Below, one piece after another: positions 1-7,086 of a stretch of DNA of 13,894 nucleotides (the stretch's first letter is position 1; each line of letters begins with the position of its first letter). The stretch comes from Bacillota bacterium. Lineage in GTDB: Bacteria; Bacillota; Clostridia; Lachnospirales; Cellulosilyticaceae. Location of the stretch: the NCBI GenBank assembly GCA_023436395.1, contig JAEZJJ010000110.1, positions 1 to 13,894 on the forward strand, given 5' to 3'. The notes under the pieces were generated by a model. It was not told the DNA's origin and ran no database searches. It saw nothing but the letters and a program-made list of their open reading frames with translations. The translations under genes were made by a program, and so were the position numbers.

Positions 1-170
1 GTATAGCCTTTGAAGATACAGCAAACTCACCTTATAAAGAGGCTATAGACTACTGCGTAAGAGCAGGTCTTATAAGTGGTGTGAATCGCACACATATGGC
101 ACCCACTAAATCCGTTACAAGGGCAGAGCTTATGATAGTGCTCGTAAGACTTGACAACGCTTTGAAATAA
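1..170 (+). CDS. S-layer-homology (SLH) domain protein, C-terminal fragment
   Basis: The reading frame is open from base 3 to a TAA at 168-170 and gives about 55 residues. They read as the end of an SLH domain: AFEDT near the start, then YKEAIDYCVRAGLISG, then VTRAELMIVLVRL. The Phe-x-Asp, Ala-Ile and Thr-Arg-Ala-Glu landmarks are the family's hallmarks. SLH domains usually occur in tandem and anchor exported proteins to pyruvylated cell-wall polysaccharide, so this is probably the last repeat of a cell-surface protein whose body lies left of the window. The start and any catalytic domain cannot be seen. Confidence 0.85.
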   Translation, partial: IAFEDTANSPYKEAIDYCVRAGLISGVNRTHMAPTKSVTRAELMIVLVRLDNALK

Positions 171-192
171 TAAGAAATAATAGAGAATAGAA

Positions 193-210
193 GGGATAAA
201 ATACGATCCC
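193..210 (+). repeat. Short inverted repeat downstream of the SLH gene
   Basis: GGGAT (193-197) and ATCCC (206-210) can form a 5-bp stem with an 8-base loop, 22 bases after the SLH stop codon. There is no T-tract, so it is at best a weak transcript-end structure. Confidence 0.2.
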
Positions 211-312
211 ACATAGGCTATTTAACGATTATTTTGCCAAATAGTTTTCTAACTATGTCCACAGGTATGTGGAAACAGTTGTTAAACTATCATGTTAAAC
301 TCTAGTAATACC

Positions 313-355
313 AAGGCTTAGAACAGATTTTGTTCTAAGCCTTTACATATTTTTA
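313..355 (+). terminator. Rho-independent terminator-like hairpin
   Basis: A perfect 13-bp stem is formed by AAGGCTTAGAACA (313-325) and its complement (331-343) around a 5-base loop. It is followed by a broken T-rich stretch (TTTACATATTTTT). It lies 143 bases after the SLH stop and is the best transcript end for that gene. The interrupted T-tract lowers certainty, and it might also act in the other direction. Confidence 0.6.
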
Positions 356-377
356 GAAGGGATTAGGCGGGAATTAT

Positions 378-540
378 ATGCTTCCAATTCCTCAGTTTAT
401 AGATGAAGATGAAATTAAGTTGTTAGAAAAAATATGAGATGATGTGACACTTGATAAAAAGAATAGGGCAATTTGATTAAATATGGAATGAGGTATAAGA
501 TAAATAGTATTGATTAAATGTTAATAAAATAATAAAATTT
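378..540 (+). pseudogene. Relic of a tyrosine recombinase / integrase (inferred)
   Basis: From an ATG at 378 the frame gives MLPIPQFIDEDEIKLLEKI, then TGA (435-437). Beyond it the same frame gives DDVTLDKKNRAI, TGA, LNME, TGA, GIR, and then runs into stops near 501. One base shifted, the reading continues as roughly INSID. The order F-x-E-D-E-I-K-x-L, then D-K-K-N-R-A-I, then G-I-R-I is how the catalytic domain of tyrosine recombinases begins; the Arg of GIR would be the first catalytic Arg. At least three in-frame stops and one frameshift mean it cannot be functional. Identity rests on remembered family patterns, so confidence is moderate. Confidence 0.42.
510..538 (+). promoter_or_regulatory. 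Candidate sigma-A promoter for the lipoprotein gene
   Basis: TTGATT (510-515) and TAAAAT (533-538) are separated by 17 bases, with the lipoprotein start 57 bases downstream. The surroundings are so AT-rich that chance matches are likely. Confidence 0.35.
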
Positions 541-595
541 AAAATATTGAATATATAAAAGTCGAAAATAATGAAAATAGATGAGGTGAACTTTT

Positions 596-1231
596 ATGAA
601 AAAGAATAATTTAACTTTGTGTGGCGTTATATTAGGGTTAATTTTAGTAGGTTGTGGAAATGTTGATGAGGTTACATCAGAGCAATTAACTGAGACAACG
701 GGTATTCAGTTAGAGGATACCCCAATAGAAACAACATCTCATGTAGAGCTTTCAGAAACAGAACTGAAAGACTTACTTGATAGAAATAATTATGTCTATG
801 GGCATATCTATGGTGCTGGAGATTTACCATTAGTTGAAGAAGAAATAGATTACAACAAAGCAAGGCTTTATCAGGTTAAGGAGGATGTATTTGAGGATTA
901 TGCAGCCTTTGAAACATACATCAAGGATACTTATTGCCAAGCAGAGGCTGAGCATCTTCTCTATCATTATCCTGAACAAGGACAGCAAAAGTATGTAGAG
1001 CAAGAAGGGAAATTATATATGGATGCCTCCTATATGGGAGCTAGAGGGTATTATGTAGATTGGTCGGATTATACGATTGAGATTACAAAAAATGAAGCAG
1101 AGGTCTGTGAATTTACAGCTATTGCATCTGTGGAAGAGCCATCGGACACACCCATTAAAGAACGCTATGAAGTGCAAGGAGTAGCTATTAAAGAAAATGG
1201 GAGATGGTTATTAAAAGAAATGATTGGTTAA
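596..1231 (+). CDS. Secreted lipoprotein, possible IseA-like domain
   Basis: This 211-residue protein starts with a lipoprotein signal peptide: MKKNN, a hydrophobic run, then the lipobox LVGC with Cys20 as the lipidated residue. A Thr/Glu-rich linker follows (about 24-60). The globular part contains LLYHYPEQG, a Tyr-rich stretch (KLYMDASYMGARGYYVDW, about 138-156) and an ending of the kind NGRWLLKEMI. The spacing of those blocks recalls the IseA/YoeB family, inhibitors of peptidoglycan DL-endopeptidases, but that is a weak recollection; DUF4829-like NTF2-fold lipoproteins also end this way. AGGTGA 8 bases before the ATG supports the start. It is 76 bases upstream of a membrane-protein gene on the same strand, so the two may be co-transcribed. 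It should sit on the outer face of the membrane. Confidence 0.75.
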   Translation: MKKNNLTLCGVILGLILVGCGNVDEVTSEQLTETTGIQLEDTPIETTSHVELSETELKDLLDRNNYVYGHIYGAGDLPLVEEEIDYNKARLYQVKEDVFEDYAAFETYIKDTYCQAEAEHLLYHYPEQGQQKYVEQEGKLYMDASYMGARGYYVDWSDYTIEITKNEAEVCEFTAIASVEEPSDTPIKERYEVQGVAIKENGRWLLKEMIG

Positions 1232-1307
1232 TTAAGCTTTATGGTAAAACAGGTATAGGAAGAAATGGGTCTTATGAAATCAATACAACAAGATAGAAGG
1301 AAATAGA

Positions 1308-2498
1308 ATGAGAAAAATAAGAAAAGCTGTTTGGGGATATCTACCGTTCATTTTTTTTATCATTTGCACCTTTTGTGTAGCAATTATTCAAAAAACTTTT
1401 AATATCACATTAAGAGTCATCCCCTGTTATTTACTGAATATTATGGGGATGGTTAGCTTTGGGATTTTCCTTTTTTGGTTAAGTAGGAGAGTAGATAAGC
1501 TAAAAGCGTTTTTTAAGCCTATTTTCCTTATGGTATTTACAGCAAGTTTGCTTAAAATAGGCATTTTTTACCCAAAAGAGTATGTGATATCACGGTATGA
1601 TATGAAAATGGTTGCATGTGTTAAAAGTTTTTTGGAGCAAGAAGTTTATTATTATGAATATATCAATCCCTTGTTTTATGGAAAAAGATTAGGTTACGAG
1701 TATTTTGGCAGTGGGGGCGGTGATCCTATGCTAGAGGTACCAAAGCCACTACCTATCAGATGGACATTTTATGATATAGAGGGCAACGTTATTGAGATTG
1801 GCTCTTCTCAAGAAAGCATGATGAATGATTCCGAAGAAGATGAAATGCAGCTAGAAAATGCTGAACCAGAAGCAGAAATGAAGCAATTAAGTATGGAAGT
1901 GATGACACATCGCGAAAATGAACTGGTTTTTTCAGCTTCTATTAATGATTTTATAGACAGTTATAATGGTTATTACTGGCAGGAACATAAAAAAAGTTAT
2001 CTTACTCCCGTTTCTTCTTGGCGATTACAGATACAAGACTGTGGTATTCATTCACCCCATAAAACTTATCAATATAATTTTACTGAAAATGAGGAGATAT
2101 GGTCGTTGCCCACTATCAATGTATATGTACCATCAGAGGGTGATTATATTCAGGAAGTAGCGCTTAGCTTTGATGATCATAGTTATAATCCCGATATGTA
2201 TCAAAAATATGAGGAAATATGTTTTTATACATTAAAGGTATTTTTTCCGGATTTAACAGATGAACAAATTACCAAGCTATATACCACGATCAATGAAATG
2301 GCATATGAGAATATGCTTCCTAATGAGCAAGGATACCATCATCAAGCTGTTCCCTATGCACTATTTTATAAAAATGGCATAAGCGTGTATCCCTATTTTG
2401 CTATAGGCGAAAGTTTGCATCTTTGTATTATGCCTATAACATCAGAAACTTTAATTCAATATGAAAAAGAAGGGATAAAAATTTATGAAATTCAATAG
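1308..2498 (+). CDS. Hypothetical membrane protein with large C-terminal domain
   Basis: I do not recognise a family for this 396-residue protein. Three hydrophobic segments lie at about 11-28, 36-58 and 70-88, with a basic stretch (SRRVDKLKAFFK) between the second and third. The remaining 300 residues are soluble, rich in Tyr, and contain a very acidic patch at about 165-192 (several Glu/Asp in SEEDEMQLENAEPEAE). Because basic residues sit after segment 2, the large domain is probably outside the cell after segment 3; this is inference. GAAGGA is placed 7 bases before the ATG. The gene follows the lipoprotein gene on the same strand, and both products would act at the cell surface. A role as sensor or envelope factor is possible but not shown. 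Confidence 0.7.
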   Translation: MRKIRKAVWGYLPFIFFIICTFCVAIIQKTFNITLRVIPCYLLNIMGMVSFGIFLFWLSRRVDKLKAFFKPIFLMVFTASLLKIGIFYPKEYVISRYDMKMVACVKSFLEQEVYYYEYINPLFYGKRLGYEYFGSGGGDPMLEVPKPLPIRWTFYDIEGNVIEIGSSQESMMNDSEEDEMQLENAEPEAEMKQLSMEVMTHRENELVFSASINDFIDSYNGYYWQEHKKSYLTPVSSWRLQIQDCGIHSPHKTYQYNFTENEEIWSLPTINVYVPSEGDYIQEVALSFDDHSYNPDMYQKYEEICFYTLKVFFPDLTDEQITKLYTTINEMAYENMLPNEQGYHHQAVPYALFYKNGISVYPYFAIGESLHLCIMPITSETLIQYEKEGIKIYEIQ

Positions 2499-2729
2499 AA
2501 AAATATTTTTGATATCAAATCTTACAAGTGTAAGACAAAAGCAAGTAATATAAGAAAAAAGAGGTTCATAGGAGCTTTGATTCTAATAATAGGGATATGA
2601 AATGCCCTTTTATAGACCACGTATTTCATTGCAATAAGAAGACTGTATCCTTTGTACCTAGTAAGTGGTAGACTTTAGAGAAACAATTGCTTATTTGGTT
2701 TTCATACATTGGCACCAATAGTGGATCAA

Positions 2730-3638
2730 TTAATGGATAGAATTCTTAATTCTCTTATGTCCCAATTTGCTTTCGGATATCACTAATCCTACCAATGTGA
2801 GAACAGTACCAATGGCTGCTAGTATTGTGATTTTTTCATGCAATACAAGCATTGAAGTGATTATTGTGATGACAGGAACCATATAAATATAGATACTGGT
2901 TTTTACTGCTCCTAAAATTTTGACTGCGTAGTTCCAAGTCACAAAGCACAGTGCCGAAGCCCCCACGCCAAGAAAAATAATATTGAATAAGTAAACCGGA
3001 TTTGCTAATCGCGTTACGTCCCAACTAAAATCGAAAAAGAATATGACAGGGAGCATAAACAAGATACCATATGTAAATACACGTTTTGTGGTCTGAATCG
3101 TAGGGTATCCAAAACTACTAATTTTTCTGATAAGTACAGAATAACAGGCCCATAAAAGAGCAGCCATGACAGCTAGAAAATCTCCTAAAGGATTTAATTG
3201 CATTTTGCTTCCTTGAAAACTAATCATGGTGATACCTATCATGGCAATCATAAAACCAACAAAGAAATTCACCTGTAGCTTTTCTTCTTTCTTCATCAGT
3301 AGGTGTGTTAATACTAGTGTAAAGAATGGGGCAATTGATATAATAACGCCCACATTAGAAGCTTGTGTATACGTTAATGCGATATTTTCAAGAAGATAGT
3401 ACATACATACACCACAGAAACCAGCTAATGCAAATATAGCTTCTTGACCTTTAGTAGTTCCTTTCATGGGATGAGGATGAGCAATGACTAAAACTAAAAG
3501 GCCCATTACAAAGCGGAAAAAAAGGATTTCTATAGGCTGGAAGTCTAATAAAAGAATCTTTGTTGAAATAAAAGTTGTGCCCCAAATGAGTATGGTTACG
3601 AAAGCAAATAAGTGTCCAATAGTCGTTTTATTCTCCAT
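2730..3638 (-). CDS. EamA / DMT-superfamily transporter
   Basis: The 302-residue protein consists almost entirely of hydrophobic helices, about ten, arranged as two EamA repeats (about 7-140 and 152-290). Recognisable landmarks are the first helix WGTTFISTKILL, the helix end LLENIALTYTQASNVGVIIS and, in the second half, GVGASALCFVTWNYAVKILGA and the PV turn in YMVPVITI. These are typical of drug/metabolite exporters; the substrate cannot be told from sequence. The start overlaps the end of the upstream AraC gene by 11 bases and has a GGGAGG site 8 bases before the ATG. The pair is therefore an operon, and the regulator probably governs this exporter. The tail after the last helix is short and basic (KLGHKRIKNSIH). 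Confidence 0.9.
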   Translation of the reverse strand: MENKTTIGHLFAFVTILIWGTTFISTKILLLDFQPIEILFFRFVMGLLVLVIAHPHPMKGTTKGQEAIFALAGFCGVCMYYLLENIALTYTQASNVGVIISIAPFFTLVLTHLLMKKEEKLQVNFFVGFMIAMIGITMISFQGSKMQLNPLGDFLAVMAALLWACYSVLIRKISSFGYPTIQTTKRVFTYGILFMLPVIFFFDFSWDVTRLANPVYLFNIIFLGVGASALCFVTWNYAVKILGAVKTSIYIYMVPVITIITSMLVLHEKITILAAIGTVLTLVGLVISESKLGHKRIKNSIH

Positions 3639-4479
3639 TTGATTTACCTCCCTGCTCTTCCTGTTTTTTATTTAGGAATATTTCACGATAAGCACCGGGA
3701 GCTAATCCAATAAACATAGTAAAGAAATTGGTGAAATGGCTTTGGTCAGCAAAACCTGTTTGGATAGCAACTTCCATAGGTGGAACACCTTTTTCTAATA
3801 GTTTTTTTGCTTCATTGATACGAATGGTTTGCAAATAGCGATAGGGAGTCACACCTTTTGACTTAGTAAAGGCTCTTAGCAATGAGGACTTACTAAGTCC
3901 AGAACATTTACAAAGTTGCTCTAGATCAATGGGCTCTGCAAAGTGTTGTCTAATAAACTCGCAGGTATCATCAAGTTCTTTTTGGCATTGTAAGGTGCAG
4001 TCTTCAAAAGGTTGGCTATATCGGTCAAGCAGTAGAGAAATCATAAGAAGTAAATTCTCTTCTTTTTCAAACTCATTAGAACCATCCATAATCATCTGGT
4101 GAAGTGGCCCAAGATAGCCGGTCAACTCTTCATCATGGAGTACATTTTTGCTAAAGCAAGGCAAGAACGCATTATGAGTTATTTCCTTTGTCAAATTCAG
4201 CATACTTTCCTTTGATATATTAATGCCTCGATAATCTAAAGTTTTTCCATCTGTTTGATAACACGAGTGATTATCCCCAGGATTAAAAAGAACAATATCA
4301 TTTTTATGAAGAATATATTCCTTGTTTTTGCAGGAGAGACGACGTTCTCCTTCCTCAATATATCCAATAACATAGTATTCATGGAAATGATTCGGGAAAG
4401 GTTGTACAATGCCTTCAAGACGGTAGGATTCTAATTTTAAATCTTCATCGTAACAGATTGTTCGTATTTCTTTTTTCAT
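3628..4479 (-). CDS. AraC-family transcriptional regulator with cupin sensor domain
   Basis: The 283-residue protein has an N-terminal cupin-type ligand domain (about 10-95). It contains the His-rich segment FPNHFHEYY (28-36), the turn IEEGERRLSC and the second motif FNPGDNHS (65-72), as in AraC_binding proteins. The C-terminal 100 residues (about 172-268) are a tandem helix-turn-helix: CKCSGLSKSSLLRAFTKSKG is the first recognition helix region and GFADQSHFTNFF (242-253) the second, followed by the standard PGAYRE. AGGAGG lies just before the ATG. It is the first gene of a two-gene operon with the DMT exporter, overlapping it by 11 bases, so it most likely senses a small molecule and controls export of that compound. 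A TACAAT that could be its -10 box is at 4508-4503 (minus), without a convincing -35. Confidence 0.92.
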   Translation of the reverse strand: MKKEIRTICYDEDLKLESYRLEGIVQPFPNHFHEYYVIGYIEEGERRLSCKNKEYILHKNDIVLFNPGDNHSCYQTDGKTLDYRGINISKESMLNLTKEITHNAFLPCFSKNVLHDEELTGYLGPLHQMIMDGSNEFEKEENLLLMISLLLDRYSQPFEDCTLQCQKELDDTCEFIRQHFAEPIDLEQLCKCSGLSKSSLLRAFTKSKGVTPYRYLQTIRINEAKKLLEKGVPPMEVAIQTGFADQSHFTNFFTMFIGLAPGAYREIFLNKKQEEQGGKSNGE

Positions 4480-4649
4480 GTAACTTCCTCCTATCAGGTA
4501 CTATTGTACTACTTTCAAGAGGAAAAGGCTTGTATGATATCTTCATTTTTAGTAGAGAGACGAGTATCAATGAGAAAAAATGACGGGTAAAGAATTAAGA
4601 TTAATTATATAATGTACTTATCTTAAGAAATACGTGAGGTGCCTTTCGA

Positions 4650-4918
4650 ATGAACTATTATGAACGAATTCAAAAATCACTGGATTATATTGAGGATAAT
4701 ATGGAAGGTTCTATTGAGTTGGAGATTGTTACCCAAAAAGTATATATGTCTATGAAAACAACCTTACCCTCATTACAAGATACATGGAATGAAATGGGAC
4801 GTTGGATGGCACTTACAAATTCTAAGGTGCAAAGCGACAATGGATTGAGGAATGGGTGCTTGATAACTGGAATTTCCCAGTAAGGGAGATAAAAGTTTTA
4901 TATCCAACTGATATTTAG
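4650..4918 (+). pseudogene. Deleted and frameshifted AraC-type regulator remnant
   Basis: The first 37 codons read MNYYERIQKSLDYIEDNMEG and on to VTQKVYMSMKT. That is the opening of AraC regulators with the HTH at the N-terminus (the form with a GyrI-like effector domain behind). The frame then jumps directly to LPSLQDTWNEMGRWM, and about 60 codons in it loses sense and stops at 4883. Two bases shifted, the sequence continues as QWIEEWVLDNW and NFPVREIKVLYPTDI to a TAG at 4916-4918, the usual look of the end of the effector domain. So the second HTH helix and most of the sensor domain are missing, and a frameshift lies near 4825-4838. A TATAAT at 4608-4613 is probably the old promoter. It is unlikely to make a working regulator. 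Confidence 0.7.
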
Positions 4919-4970
4919 ATGCTATATGTAATCTTTCTATAGTGAAAACTAAAAGTGATTCGAAAACTTT

Positions 4971-4996
4971 TGAAACACTTTTGTACATTGACAGTC
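4971..4996 (+). promoter_or_regulatory. Candidate ECF sigma-factor autoregulatory promoter
   Basis: TGAAAC (4971-4976) and AGTC (4993-4996) are 16 bases apart. This is close to the ECF consensus of TGAAAC and CGTC with 16-17 bases between. Transcription would start near 5003, just before the AGGAGG of the sigma gene. ECF operons commonly drive themselves in this way. The match is good in the -35 and one base off in the -10. Confidence 0.42.
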
Positions 4997-5018
4997 TTAT
5001 GAACGAGGAGGTGAGAAA

Positions 5019-5495
5019 GTGGCAGGTTTTAAAGAGATTTATGAGGAACACTTTTATGATGTATATAAATATGTCCTATCCCTTTGTAGAGATGTAACTA
5101 TTGCAGAAGAAGTCACGCAGGAAACCTTTTTTAAGGCCATGCAACACATTGATAAATTCAATGGAACCTGCAAGCTTTATGTTTGGCTTTGTCAAATAGC
5201 TAAAAACACATACTTTTCGTTATGCAAGAAGCAAAAAAGTATTAATTCTAATAGGTACATAGAACAACCAGATATAGTTAATAATTTAGAAAGTGATTTT
5301 TGTGATAAAGATGCAGCTAAACGACTACATGTATCACTACATAACTTAAATGAGCCATACAAGGAAGTTTTCACTTTACGAGTTTTTGGAGAGTTGCCAT
5401 TCTCACAAATTGGTGAGTTGTTTGGAAAAACGGATAGTTGGGCAAGGCTAATCTTTTATAGAGCAAAAAATCAATTACGGGAGGCGATTAGATGA
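5019..5495 (+). CDS. ECF (extracytoplasmic function) RNA polymerase sigma factor
   Basis: The 158-residue protein has the two ECF domains. Region 2 (about 5-70) includes YKYVLSLCRDVTIAEEVTQETFFKA, with the acidic-aromatic core polymerase-binding helix, then VWLCQIAKNTYFSLCKK. Region 4 (about 105-155) includes LNEPYKEVFTLRVFGELPFSQIGELFGKTDSWARLIFYRAKNQL, a helix-turn-helix that binds the -35 box. The start is GTG, 4 bases after a very strong GAGGAGGTGAG site. The stop codon overlaps the next ATG in ATGA, so it is translationally coupled to its anti-sigma factor. It should direct a small stress or envelope regulon, likely including its own promoter. The subgroup is not identifiable with certainty. 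Confidence 0.95.
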   Translation: MAGFKEIYEEHFYDVYKYVLSLCRDVTIAEEVTQETFFKAMQHIDKFNGTCKLYVWLCQIAKNTYFSLCKKQKSINSNRYIEQPDIVNNLESDFCDKDAAKRLHVSLHNLNEPYKEVFTLRVFGELPFSQIGELFGKTDSWARLIFYRAKNQLREAIR

Positions 5496-5812
5496 GTATA
5501 TCTTGTGAAATTATTAAAGACCTACTGCCATTATATCACGATGGTGTATGCAGCAAAGAGAGCAGGTCTGCAGTTGAAGAGCATCTGTCTGATTGCGAAA
5601 GTTGCAAGGCCGAGTTGAAAGCAATGGATGAAGTATTACCCATTAATAGTCTAGAGCAAAACTTAACTGAAGCTGATGCAGTAAAGAAACTTTCAAGAAG
5701 ATGGAAAATGGGAATGGTGATATCAACTCTAAAAGGTATATTGATTACGTTATTATTAGCGTGTATTATAGGGGCTGTTATGTATCTGTTCATGGATATT
5801 AGGATAGTGTGA
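5492..5812 (+). CDS. Short zinc-finger anti-sigma factor (zf-HC2 type)
   Basis: The 106-residue protein carries an anti-sigma zinc finger at its N-terminus: Cys5, then His31-x3-Cys35-x2-Cys38 (HLSDCESC), as in ZAS-domain proteins that bind and silence ECF factors. A single transmembrane helix spans about 74-100, followed by only six or so residues outside. Relatives normally have an extracellular domain of a hundred or more residues; here the protein stops at TGA just past the helix. It could be a naturally minimal form or a truncated one. ATGA overlap with the sigma gene confirms coupling. It should hold the sigma factor at the membrane until a signal frees it, though sensing would have to occur in the membrane or through a partner. 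Confidence 0.9.
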   Translation: MSISCEIIKDLLPLYHDGVCSKESRSAVEEHLSDCESCKAELKAMDEVLPINSLEQNLTEADAVKKLSRRWKMGMVISTLKGILITLLLACIIGAVMYLFMDIRIV

Positions 5813-5843
5813 GCATTATGACAATCGAAAGGGAAAAAAGTTA

Positions 5844-6998
5844 ATGGAAAATATAACGATGTTAGATTATCAAGGCAAAAAAATTATATTAATCCCTACT
5901 GCCCATGTGTCTAAGGAAAGCGTGGAGCTTGTAAAGCAGGTTATTGAAGCAGAACACCCTGACAGTGTTTGTGTTGAACTTGACGAGGACAGATATAACA
6001 CGATTCAAAATCCTAAAGCGTGGGAGAATACCGACATTATTAAAGTCATTAAGTCAAAAAGAGTTGGTTTTCTGCTAGCCAACCTTGCATTAAGCTCATA
6101 TCAGAAAAGGATTGCAAAGCAGTTAGATACTCATGCTGGAGCAGAAATGATACAAGGAATTAAAAGCGCAGAGCAGTTTGGTGCAACCTTAGTCCTTGCT
6201 GATAGAAAAATTCAAACTACCTTTCTTCGCATATGGCGAAAAATCAGTCTATGGGAAAAGGTAAAGCTAATCGTTAGCCTGTTGTTCTCTTTTGATGAAG
6301 ATTCCACAATAGAGGATAAGGATTTGCAGGAATTATTGAAAGCCGACATGCTTGAGTCGGTATTGATTGACATGCACAAAAAATATCCGAAGATCGGAGA
6401 GATACTGATTAGCGAACGGGATCAATTTTTAGCTGCAAAGATAAAGGATGCACCTGGTAAAAAGATTGTGGCTGTCCTAGGTGGTGCTCATGTACCTGGT
6501 GTGATGAATGAAATCTTCCGTTCGCAAGATGTAGATAGCCTTGCAACTATTCCGCCTAAAAAGCCATTTTCCAAAATTGCGGGCTGGCTTATACCTATAG
6601 CTATAATTGTCCTGTTTTCATATGCTTTTTTTGTTAGCATGCAGACTGGACTTGAACAATTATCCACGTGGATTCTATGGACAGGAATAATGGCAGCCCT
6701 GTTTACGGCATTGTCCCTAGCACATCCTCTAAGTATTATAAGTTCTCTAATCGTAGCGCCATTTACGACAATCAATCCTGTTCTCGCCTGTGGCTGGTTA
6801 ACAGGACTGGTAGAAGCAACAATAAAGAAACCAACGGTTCTAGATATTCAAAGAATACCAGAGGATATCTTTTCTTTTAAGGGCTTTTTTAGGAACAGGT
6901 TTTTAAGAATAATCCTTGTTGTATTCATGGCAAATATTGGGGCTTCTATAGGTACATTTGTGGCGGGAGCGGATATTATTAAAAATCTATTTAGCTAG
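5844..6998 (+). CDS. TraB/PrgY family membrane protein
   Basis: The 384-residue protein matches the TraB/PrgY/GumN family. Conserved landmarks are TAHVS (19-23), VELDEDRY (44-51), GAEM (99-102), ADRKIQTTFLR (119-129), the ER pair (191-192) and GGAHVPG (213-219). The C-terminal third holds about four to five membrane helices (around 246-266, 273-296, 298-322, 353-378), with PTVLDIQRIPED between the last ones. Enterococcal TraB and PrgY lower the activity of endogenous peptide pheromone; the family's glutamate/histidine pattern suggests a metal-dependent protease-like (Tiki/TraB) fold. The gene begins 31 bases after the anti-sigma stop with GGGA before its ATG, so it probably belongs to the sigma operon. 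A role in breaking down a signal peptide or in membrane stress is inference. Confidence 0.88.
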   Translation: MENITMLDYQGKKIILIPTAHVSKESVELVKQVIEAEHPDSVCVELDEDRYNTIQNPKAWENTDIIKVIKSKRVGFLLANLALSSYQKRIAKQLDTHAGAEMIQGIKSAEQFGATLVLADRKIQTTFLRIWRKISLWEKVKLIVSLLFSFDEDSTIEDKDLQELLKADMLESVLIDMHKKYPKIGEILISERDQFLAAKIKDAPGKKIVAVLGGAHVPGVMNEIFRSQDVDSLATIPPKKPFSKIAGWLIPIAIIVLFSYAFFVSMQTGLEQLSTWILWTGIMAALFTALSLAHPLSIISSLIVAPFTTINPVLACGWLTGLVEATIKKPTVLDIQRIPEDIFSFKGFFRNRFLRIILVVFMANIGASIGTFVAGADIIKNLFS

Positions 6999-7017
6999 AT
7001 ATAGTTTGAGTTAAGCC

Positions 7018-7083
7018 CCTCTTTCTAGAGGTCAGCAAGAGTGATTGCTATACCCACCTTTTAAGCTGTGTAAGCAATCACTC
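7018..7083. repeat. Inverted repeats between two converging genes
   Basis: GAGTGATTGCT (7039-7049) and its exact complement (7073-7083) form an 11-bp stem with a 23-base loop. A smaller stem, CCTCT (7018-7022) with AGAGG (7027-7031), lies just before. They fill the gap between the TraB gene and the oppositely read DUF3788 gene, a normal site for a two-way terminator, but neither direction has a T-tract. Confidence 0.4.
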
Positions 7084-7086
7084 CAC

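Noticed and set aside
378..540. TGA read as tryptophan (recoding) in the relics
   Set aside because: TGA ends the sigma factor and anti-sigma genes here, intact genes use TGG for Trp, and the relics also carry TAA/TAG stops and shifts.
2499..2729. Terminator or small RNA between the converging membrane-protein and transporter genes
   Set aside because: Only short AT-rich dyads such as AAAAATATTTTT are found, with no stable stem.
4773..5051. Minus-strand open frame of 92 codons across the AraC relic and sigma start
   Set aside because: It has no ribosome site and overlaps well-supported plus-strand genes and a promoter.
6488..6775. Minus-strand open frame of 95 codons inside the TraB gene
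   Set aside because: It is fully antisense to a conserved gene, with no ribosome site or recognisable motif.
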